In this document: piece after piece, positions 1-4,889 of the stretch
Position numbering within the stretch: the stretch's first letter is position 1
How the letters are laid out: every line of letters begins with the position of its first letter
Source: an uncultured Myxococcales bacterium
GTDB lineage: Bacteria > Myxococcota_A > Bradymonadia > UBA7976 > UBA1532
DNA: 7,338 nucleotides
NCBI GenBank assembly: GCA_937896275.1
Contig: CALBMW010000685.1
Span: 1-7,338 of the forward strand
Direction: 5' to 3'
Position numbers and translations under genes: made by a program
Notes under the pieces: model-generated
The model's input: only the letters and a program-made list of their open reading frames with translations
Told to the model about the DNA's origin: nothing
Database searches by the model: none

Positions 1-335
1 AGGCACACCGGCGCATGGGCCCATGGGCCGCGGTCGCAGCCGCCCTCGCGGCAGCCCGGGACGCACGCGCCCTCGAGGTCGCCCTCGGCGACGAAGCAGT
101 ACTGGGTGTCGAGGCAGTCGGTGTCGCGAAGGCACGTTTCGACGATGTCACCGCCCGTGCCGCCCGCACCGCCCATGCCGCCCGCGCCGCCCCCGCCGCC
201 TGCGCCGCCCATGCCGCCGTCGCCCGGGCCGGCGTCGGCCGCAGGCGTGGTGCTCTTGGCATCATCGCAGCCCGCCGACATCCCGAGCGTCGCCAGAAGG
301 GCGACCGCCATCGCTGCACGCATGAGATTCTTCAC
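1..335 (-). CDS. Cysteine-rich lipoprotein, N-terminal part (cut by left edge)
   Basis: The first 111 codons of an exported lipoprotein are visible; the rest lies beyond the left edge. The start is taken as GTG at 335 because a GGGGG run lies five bases upstream (341-345). An in-frame ATG at 323 is possible but sits 17 bases from that run. Lys2 and Arg6 precede a hydrophobic stretch ending in a lipobox, Ser-Ala-Gly-Cys, with Cys23 as the predicted lipidation site, followed by Asp-Asp. Residues 28-38 are Ser/Thr/Pro/Ala/Asp-rich. Residues 38-62 form a Gly/Met/Ala low-complexity linker. From Cys68 a cysteine-rich region begins (Cys 68, 74, 80, 91, 95, 100, 111) with the 'RDTDC' style seen in the plus-strand lipoprotein at 4890. 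Its layout is paralogous to that gene, but the two point in opposite directions. It lies 110 bases downstream of the PKD gene on the same strand. The role is unknown; a surface-anchored, disulphide-rich binding protein is likely. Asp after the lipid Cys signals inner-membrane retention in enterobacteria, but that rule may not hold here. Confidence 0.85.
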   Translation of the reverse strand, partial: MKNLMRAAMAVALLATLGMSAGCDDAKSTTPAADAGPGDGGMGGAGGGGGAGGMGGAGGTGGDIVETCLRDTDCLDTQYCFVAEGDLEGACVPGCREGGCDRGPWAHAPVC

Positions 336-340
336 CAGTA

Positions 341-345
341 CCCCC
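341..345 (-). promoter_or_regulatory. Shine-Dalgarno run deciding the GTG start of the left lipoprotein
   Basis: On the minus strand a GGGGG run stands five bases before the GTG at 335. This spacing favours GTG over the in-frame ATG at 323, which has only a weak GGTG upstream. The context ATCGGGGG is shared with the leader of the plus-strand lipoprotein gene at 4890. No in-frame ATG or GTG is seen in the codons just upstream of 335. Confidence 0.5.
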
Positions 346-389
346 GATTTGATGGTGAACCCACCGAGGCCGTCACCCCGGCATTGCCT

Positions 390-425
390 CCCCGCCGCAG
401 CGGGGCTCCCCCGTCACGGGGGGAG
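390..425 (-). terminator. Pair of GC-rich hairpins after the PKD gene (candidate terminator or processing site)
   Basis: Two adjacent dyads fill the gap between the PKD gene stop (446-448) and the start of the left lipoprotein (335). Hairpin A has arms CTCCCCC (406-412) and GGGGGAG (419-425), giving a 7-bp stem with a 6-base loop. Hairpin B has arms CCCCGC (390-395) and GCGGGG (400-405), giving a 6-bp stem with a 4-base loop. A third short dyad, AGTTTGGCAAACT (424-436), overlaps the outer edge of hairpin A. There is no U-tract after the stems in the minus direction, so a classical intrinsic terminator is uncertain. The pair could instead set differential expression of the two genes by slowing polymerase or protecting the upstream message. 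Confidence 0.35.
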
Positions 426-445
426 TTTGGCAAACTTACAACTGT

Positions 446-3400
446 CTACTCAAGTGCCACGAAGGCCGCCAGCCGCCGGACCCGCGCGCCGTTTTCCGCG
501 ATCAGGTTGCGGAGCGCCGCGTCCAGGTTCTGCACGCGGCCGCCGCCCGCCGCCACCAGGTGGCCCTCGGCGACGATCGCCTGCGGCAGATCCGCCAGCG
601 CCGTGGGCACCAACCCGCTGTCGCGCGTGGCGTCGCCCTCGCTCGGGACGGTCCACAGGCCGCCCGCCGTGGCCGCGAACAGCGCCCCGCCCTTGGCGAT
701 GAGATCGGTGGGCGCGAACACCGTGTTCACGCCCTGGATCTCGGCCTGGTTGCTCGCGAAAAGGTCCGCCGCCTGGGCCTGGTAGACCATGCGCGTCTTG
801 GCGTCGGCGAAGGCCATTCGGCCGGTCTCACCGTCGACCACCGCCCGCACCAGGGCGCCGCCGATGCGCCGCGAGGCCACGATGCCGCCCTCGCCCTCGA
901 GCACCGCCGCGGGATCGATGAAGCTCGCCGAGCCCGAGCGCCCCGACACCGCCACCAGCAGATCGCCGTCCAACCCGTCGAGCCCCTCGGGCAGCCACAC
1001 CAGATCGGTGATGGCCTCGAGCGGCGCGACCGACACGGCCTGCTCGACCTTGAGCGTCACCGGATCGATGACCGACAGCGTCTGATCGCCGTTGCTGATG
1101 CTCCACAGCTTGCCGCCGCCCCAGGTTAGCGCGAAGGCGCCCGGCCCGGTGGGCACCGTGCGCACGAGGCGCGCCTCGCCCCCCGTCACCGCCACGACCG
1201 CCACGCCGCCCGAGCCGGGGCTCGCGACGTAGACGAACTGCCCGTCGGGGTCGATGGCCATGGCGCCCGCGCCGACGCCGATGTCGATCTGCCGGTCGCG
1301 CGCGAAGGTCACGCGGCCGTTTTCGCGCGCGTAGCGGAACAGCGTCAGCAGGCCACGGCTGGCCGTGCCGCCGGCGGCTGCCAAGACCGGGCTGCCGGCC
1401 TCGCGCACGGTGAGCCTGAACTCGCGCCGCCGCCCGATGTCGGCGACGGGCGCGACCCCGGTGATGGCGACCGGGTAGCTGCCGGCGTCGTAGAAGGTGG
1501 GCGTCCACTCGAACTCGACGTACTGCACCTCGTCCGGGTTGCCCTCGTCGACGATGCGGTAGCTCGCCCCCTCGGGCAGCTGAGGCACGCCGATGATGAC
1601 CGGCCCGTCGAAGGCGCCCGCGCCCGACACGGCCGAGTTGACCGGCACCCGCAGCGTCCAGGTCTGGCCCTCGTCGATCGTCTGCGGCATGACGGCCCCG
1701 ATGCGGGGCGCCGCCGGCGTGACGGTGATGCGGAGCTCGGCCTCGCTGCTGGCGTTGTTGCAGGCGCTGCCGGGGCAGTCGGCGTCGGCGCGGCACAGGG
1801 TCGCCGCGACCGGGCACAGCCCCTGGAGGCAGACCGCGCCGCCCGCGCAGGGGACCTCGGCCGAGCAGGGCACCGAGCCGCAGACGCCGTCGCCGTCCGA
1901 CGCGCGCACGTGCACGGTCTGGGGCCCGAGGACCGAGAAGGTGGTGGTGACCCGCTGCCCGGTGGCGTCGGGATCGACGCCCAGGCCGAAGTCCCACTCG
2001 AAGCTCAGCGGCAGGTCGGCCTCGACGTCCCCGACGATGGCCTCGAAGTCGACCTCGACCCCGATCTCGACCTCGACGTTCTGCGAGGCGCCGTCCCCGT
2101 CGACCAGGCGAACGGTGGGCGGCACGTTGCGCACGCGGACGGTCGTGGTGGCCGCGACCTCGGAGCCGTCGTCGTCGATCGCGGTGAGCGTCACGAGGTA
2201 GGTGCCCTGATCGCCCCAGCTGTGCTCGACGCCGGGCTCCTCGGTGGTCACCGTCTGGCCGTCGCCGAAGTCCCAGCGGTACATGCGAATGGGGTCGGTG
2301 GGGCTGCCGGGGGTCGACTGCGACGCGTCGAGTTCGAGCGCCACCCCCTCGAAGGCCACGCGCTCCTCGTTGGCGTAGAGGGCGGCCAGCCGCGCGGTGG
2401 GCACCACGTCGTTGATGACGATCGGCCGCTCGAAGGCGACCTCGCTGTCCTCGTCGACCGCGACGAGGCGCACCACGAACTCGCCCGACGCCTGGAAGAC
2501 GTGGTGCTGGATGAGCGTGTCGGGCGACGCCATGACCGGGTCGCTGCCGTCGCCGAACTCCCAGCGCAGGGTCTCGAGGGGATCGGCCGGGCCGCCGGCC
2601 ACGGTGTTGCTGGCGTCGAAGGTCACGTCCACGCCCTCGCTCGTGAAGGGCGGACCCGTGAAGAAGGGCTCGGGCTGAAGATCGGCGACCGTGATCATGA
2701 TGCACTCGCCCGCCTCGTCCCCGTCCTCGTCGAAGACCGAGAGGCAGACCTCGTAGTCGCCGTCATCCTGGTAGGTGTAGCGGGGGTTGCGCAGCGGCGG
2801 CTCGCCGCGGGTGCTGTCGCTGTGGAGCGCGGCCTCGCCCGGGACGCCGACGGTCCAGTCGAAGACGATGATCGGGTCGGAGGCGTTGCCGGGCCGCGTG
2901 GTGCCCGCCGTGAAGCCGACCTCGCGCCCCTCGACGAGGCGCCCGGCGTCCAGGGCGGCCACGCCCTCGACCACGGGGGACAGATCGTCGATGGTCACCT
3001 CGACGGTGCAGTCGGCGGACGAGTCGGGATCTTCGAGCAGCAGGCGCACGGTGAAGGTGCCCGACTCGCGGAAGATGTTGGAGGCGATCGGCAGGTCCTG
3101 GGCGCGCTGCTCGGCCACGCCGTCGTCGTCGAAGTCCCAGGTCCACGCCACGATGGGGTCGGAGGGATCGCCCGCGCTCGAGCCGCTCGCGTCGAACTCG
3201 ATGGCCTCGCCCTCGATGCCGCGGTAGGGGCCGCCGAGGTCGCAGGTGGGGCTCACGTCGCTGACGGTGACCTCGGCCGTCGTGAAGTCGCGCCCGCCGT
3301 TGCCGGCCGTGATGCGCAGCGGGATGCGGAAGTTGCCGCTGACGTCGGTGGGGAAGGGGATCGGCGGCGCCGCCGCGCCTGCGACGATGCGGAAGACCTC

Positions 3401-4675
3401 GAGGTCGTCGATCATGCCGTTCTCATTGGTGTCCCGCGCGGCGCGGAGCACACCGTCGCCGTCGAGATCCTCGAAGTCGTCCAGCATCCCGTTGCCGTTG
3501 GCGTCCTCGCCCAGCTCACCCAGGTCGAAGAAGCCGTCGCGGTTCAGGTCCCACGCGATCTCGATCAGCCCGCCGAGCTCCTGCGCCGCGAAGCTGCCCG
3601 AGGCGTCGAGCATCAGGGGCTGGCCCTGCTGGACCACGTAGGGTCCGCCGGCATCGGCGATGGGGCGCTCGAGGACGGTGAAGTCGATGGCGTCCGTCGC
3701 CACGGCGTTGCCGCAGACCGACAGGGCCACCTCGGCGTGATAGGCGCCGGCCTCGGTGATGGGGTCGCCCTGGATCAGCACGTTGGCGTTCTCGACGTCG
3801 CCCTCGAAGACGAGCGCCGCCTCGACGCCGAGGGCGCAGTCCGGGGGCGCGATCAGGTCGTAGGCGACCGTGGCGCGGCCCACGCGCGCGCCGTCGGGGA
3901 ACTCCTGGGCGTTGGGCCCGTCGGTGGGACAGCTCTGCAGGTTGCAGCGGTATCCCCGGACCGCGACGCTGACCAGGCCCGGGGCCGGGTTGTGCTGGCT
4001 GAGGACGTCGAAGACCTGGGCGTTGCCGATCCCGCCGTCCGCGGCGTTGATGCCGCAGTCGTCCCGAATCACCAGGTGGCGCACGTCCGTGCAGGGCTGC
4101 CGACCGTCGGGGTTGAGGACGTCGGAGATGGTGATGTCCTGCTCGGGCGTCCGGTTGTCGGTGCCGCCGATCGCGAAGTTGGGCGCCACCTCGTAGCAGC
4201 CCTCCTCGAACGCCGCCACGTCGTCTGGATCCACCACGGGGAAGGGCGGCGCGCGGTCCAGGTCGAAGGTGACGTCGTCCATCGCCGCGTTGGCGCCCGT
4301 CTCGGCCTCCTGCGCCACGACCGTGAGCGTCTGGCCGTCGCCGTCCATGATCTCGAAGGGGTTGATCAGGAAGTCGGTCGTGCGAACGCGGTTCATGCCT
4401 TCGGGAAACTGAAAGCGCGCCGTGTACAGCTCGGCGTCCCCGAACATGAACGTGACGTCGAGATCGGCGCCGGTGGCGGACGCCAGCTCGAGGTCGATCT
4501 CGAAAGGGGCCGGATCGGGGACCGCCTCGCCGAAGAGGCCGGCGCCTTCGGCCAGGATGCCGCTGTTGACGCACGATCCCGCCGTGGGCGAGTGGATGAT
4601 GACCTCGGTCACTTGCCCGGCGAAGGCCAATGAAGGCGCCGCAGCGAGCGCGAACGCGAGTCCGATCTTTCCCAT
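446..4675 (-). CDS. Secreted multi-PKD protein with EF-hand-like block, Cys-rich insert and C-terminal beta-propeller
   Basis: This is a complete 1409-residue protein. ATG at 4675 follows a GGGGGGGA ribosome binding octamer with an 8-base spacer; the stop is TAG. Residues 1-19 form a Sec signal peptide (Lys3, hydrophobic core, cleavage expected after Ala-Phe-Ala). Residues 24-142 look Ig-like, and 143-335 are unassigned and hold scattered cysteines. Six PKD-type units follow: 337-473, 476-563, 567-664, 668-757, 759-849 and 852-986. They show the family's DAS motif in most units and W-D/E-F-G-D-G in units 4 and 5 (Trp-Asp-Phe-Asp-Asp-Asp-Gly in unit 2). Unit 1 carries EF-hand-like loops (376-426), and unit 6 carries an eight-cysteine insert (932-972). 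Residues 988-1092 resemble an Ig/cadherin-like unit. Residues 1097-1409 form a beta-propeller whose first blades match the YVTN type (Ala-Ile-Asp-Pro-Asp-Gly, then Val-Tyr-Val-Ala). No catalytic motif is visible. PKD and propeller domains usually mediate binding, so a secreted or surface adhesion or matrix role is inferred. The lack of a lipobox or anchor suggests release or non-covalent attachment. Confidence 0.95.
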   Translation of the reverse strand: MGKIGLAFALAAAPSLAFAGQVTEVIIHSPTAGSCVNSGILAEGAGLFGEAVPDPAPFEIDLELASATGADLDVTFMFGDAELYTARFQFPEGMNRVRTTDFLINPFEIMDGDGQTLTVVAQEAETGANAAMDDVTFDLDRAPPFPVVDPDDVAAFEEGCYEVAPNFAIGGTDNRTPEQDITISDVLNPDGRQPCTDVRHLVIRDDCGINAADGGIGNAQVFDVLSQHNPAPGLVSVAVRGYRCNLQSCPTDGPNAQEFPDGARVGRATVAYDLIAPPDCALGVEAALVFEGDVENANVLIQGDPITEAGAYHAEVALSVCGNAVATDAIDFTVLERPIADAGGPYVVQQGQPLMLDASGSFAAQELGGLIEIAWDLNRDGFFDLGELGEDANGNGMLDDFEDLDGDGVLRAARDTNENGMIDDLEVFRIVAGAAAPPIPFPTDVSGNFRIPLRITAGNGGRDFTTAEVTVSDVSPTCDLGGPYRGIEGEAIEFDASGSSAGDPSDPIVAWTWDFDDDGVAEQRAQDLPIASNIFRESGTFTVRLLLEDPDSSADCTVEVTIDDLSPVVEGVAALDAGRLVEGREVGFTAGTTRPGNASDPIIVFDWTVGVPGEAALHSDSTRGEPPLRNPRYTYQDDGDYEVCLSVFDEDGDEAGECIMITVADLQPEPFFTGPPFTSEGVDVTFDASNTVAGGPADPLETLRWEFGDGSDPVMASPDTLIQHHVFQASGEFVVRLVAVDEDSEVAFERPIVINDVVPTARLAALYANEERVAFEGVALELDASQSTPGSPTDPIRMYRWDFGDGQTVTTEEPGVEHSWGDQGTYLVTLTAIDDDGSEVAATTTVRVRNVPPTVRLVDGDGASQNVEVEIGVEVDFEAIVGDVEADLPLSFEWDFGLGVDPDATGQRVTTTFSVLGPQTVHVRASDGDGVCGSVPCSAEVPCAGGAVCLQGLCPVAATLCRADADCPGSACNNASSEAELRITVTPAAPRIGAVMPQTIDEGQTWTLRVPVNSAVSGAGAFDGPVIIGVPQLPEGASYRIVDEGNPDEVQYVEFEWTPTFYDAGSYPVAITGVAPVADIGRRREFRLTVREAGSPVLAAAGGTASRGLLTLFRYARENGRVTFARDRQIDIGVGAGAMAIDPDGQFVYVASPGSGGVAVVAVTGGEARLVRTVPTGPGAFALTWGGGKLWSISNGDQTLSVIDPVTLKVEQAVSVAPLEAITDLVWLPEGLDGLDGDLLVAVSGRSGSASFIDPAAVLEGEGGIVASRRIGGALVRAVVDGETGRMAFADAKTRMVYQAQAADLFASNQAEIQGVNTVFAPTDLIAKGGALFAATAGGLWTVPSEGDATRDSGLVPTALADLPQAIVAEGHLVAAGGGRVQNLDAALRNLIAENGARVRRLAAFVALE
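449..1387 (-). other. YVTN-type beta-propeller domain of the PKD protein
   Basis: Residues 1097-1409 repeat a blade-like pattern: Gly-rich turn, Ala-(Ile/Leu)-x-(Pro/Trp), Gly-x-x-(Val/Leu)-(Tyr/Trp), then a Ser-Val-Ile-Asp-Pro type strand. The clearest blades span about 1130-1170 and 1172-1215; later blades are weaker (about 1220-1260, 1270-1300, 1318-1345 and 1355-1405). The count suggests six or seven blades, which would close a propeller at the C terminus. YVTN and NHL-like propellers are binding platforms, and the partner cannot be told from sequence. The assignment of the weaker blades is inference. Confidence 0.65.
1760..1882 (-). other. Eight-cysteine insert inside the last PKD unit
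   Basis: Residues 932-972 contain Cys 932, 937, 943, 949, 954, 961, 967 and 972. The run 937-943-949-954 has the spacing C-x5-C-x5-C-x4-C, identical to repeat units 1 and 8 of the plus-strand lipoprotein at 4890. It continues with an Arg-Ala-Asp-Ala-Asp-Cys-Pro segment of the same style as 'DDDCPG' there. The insert falls between the strand ending around Ala-Ser-Asp-Gly and the last strand of PKD unit 6 (Leu-Arg-Ile-Thr-Val), so it likely forms a disulphide-tied loop protruding from the sandwich. The even number of cysteines fits full pairing outside the cytoplasm. Confidence 0.75.
3398..3550 (-). other. EF-hand-like calcium loop block inside PKD unit 1
   Basis: Residues 376-387, 391-402, 403-414 and 415-426 are 12-residue segments of the type D-x-(N/D)-x-(D/N)-G-x-x-D-x-x-E. 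The first, second and fourth have acidic or amide residues at loop positions 1, 3, 5, 9 and 12. The third has Arg at positions 9 and 12 and may not bind metal. The last three abut with no linker and exact 12-residue spacing, which resembles thrombospondin type 3 or dockerin-like calcium repeats more than helix-loop-helix EF-hands. The block follows the unit 1 tryptophan at residue 375, replacing the usual W-D-F-G-D-G turn. Calcium binding is inferred. Confidence 0.7.
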
Positions 4676-4680
4676 TGGAA

Positions 4681-4709
4681 TGGTCCCCCCCGGGTGTGAG
4701 CGGGGACCA
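4681..4709 (-). promoter_or_regulatory. Inverted repeat overlapping the PKD gene ribosome binding site
   Basis: Arms TGGTCCCC (4681-4688) and GGGGACCA (4702-4709) are perfect 8-bp complements separated by 13 bases. In the minus-strand message the downstream arm contains most of the GGGGGGGA ribosome binding octamer (4684-4691) that sits 8 bases before the ATG at 4675. Folding would therefore hide the ribosome binding site. Alternatively the dyad is a protein operator between the divergent genes. A very weak promoter-like pair on the minus strand (4733-4738 and 4709-4714) would start transcription near the outer arm, so the promoter position must be known before the hairpin can be accepted. 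Confidence 0.45.
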
Positions 4710-4742
4710 GCCTACTCGGGATGGGGTCGCAGATCCAAGACC

Positions 4743-4793
4743 CCCGCGCGCCTTGCTCTGCTGCGCCTCGGCGCTTTTGGGCGAGCGCGCGGG
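4743..4793. repeat. GC-rich inverted repeat in the divergent intergenic region
   Basis: CCCGCGCGC (4743-4751) and GCGCGCGGG (4785-4793) are perfect 9-bp complements with a 33-base spacer. Inside the spacer a small GC dyad (4763-4774) is followed by TTTT (4775-4778), which looks like a weak intrinsic terminator on the plus strand but has no plus-strand gene before it. In DNA this rich in G and C such dyads arise easily, so function is uncertain. Confidence 0.3.
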
Positions 4794-4831
4794 ACAGCGC
4801 CCGGAGCGCGATTTGGCGCGCGACGGCAAGG

Positions 4832-4859
4832 TTGCATCGGCGCCCCGAGATTCCTTAAT
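4832..4859 (+). promoter_or_regulatory. Weak sigma-70-like promoter candidate for the plus-strand lipoprotein gene
   Basis: TTGCAT (4832-4837) and CTTAAT (4854-4859) are separated by 16 bases and match the -35 and -10 consensus at three and four of six positions. This is one of the few AT-richer patches in the 214-base divergent gap. It would give a leader of about 25 bases that includes the ribosome binding site at 4876-4883. The match is weak, and other sigma factors may be used. Confidence 0.3.
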
Positions 4860-4883
4860 GTCCCCGGGCGACATCGGGGGGGA
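4858..4883 (+). promoter_or_regulatory. Dyad and ribosome binding site before the plus-strand lipoprotein gene
   Basis: The ribosome binding octamer GGGGGGGA (4876-4883) lies six bases before the ATG at 4890. ATGTC (4858-4862) and GACAT (4870-4874) form an imperfect 17-base dyad around CCCGGG. In addition TCCCC (4861-4865) can pair with GGGGA (4879-4883) over a 13-base spacer, the same geometry as on the other side of this gap. The octamer fixes the start at 4890; the pairing is a possible masking structure. Confidence 0.5.
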
Positions 4884-4889
4884 TTTTCG

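Larger units (their letters stand above)
1718..3667 (-). repeat. Six-unit PKD-type domain array within the secreted protein
   Basis: Six beta-sandwich units of roughly 90-135 residues lie head to tail. Unit 1 spans 3257-3667, unit 2 2987-3250, unit 3 2684-2977, unit 4 2405-2674, unit 5 2129-2401 and unit 6 1718-2122. Units 2-5 share a Gly-x-x-(Ser/Ala/Thr)-Asp-Pro-(Ile/Leu) turn before the Trp-containing strand, and a Gly-x-(Phe/Tyr)-x-V-x-L strand about 30 residues later. Units 1 and 6 are longer because each carries an insert. The units are divergent in sequence, so this is an old duplication, not a recent tandem copy. Confidence 0.8.

Noticed and set aside
15..785. Plus-strand frame covering the left lipoprotein and the PKD gene end
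   Set aside because: Antisense to a lipobox protein and to the PKD C terminus. The Ala/Arg-rich composition is a GC artefact.
2040..2085. CTCGAC-rich short tandem pattern
   Set aside because: It encodes an alternating Val/Glu strand of PKD unit 6, and codon preference explains the repetition.
828..2705. 625-codon minus-strand frame inside the PKD gene
   Set aside because: An out-of-frame Arg/Gly/Ala-rich reading of the PKD coding strand. No recognisable domain or start signal.
1910..4633. 907-codon plus-strand open frame antisense to the PKD gene
   Set aside because: It is the complementary-strand shadow of a GC-rich coding region. The product is a featureless Ala/Arg/Gly/Val/Asp-rich string with no domain, while the minus frame gives a signal peptide and PKD units.
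4763..4778. GC hairpin followed by TTTT, resembling an intrinsic terminator on the plus strand
   Set aside because: The stem is only 4-5 bp and no plus-strand gene ends upstream of it. It is kept only as a remark in the intergenic repeat entry.
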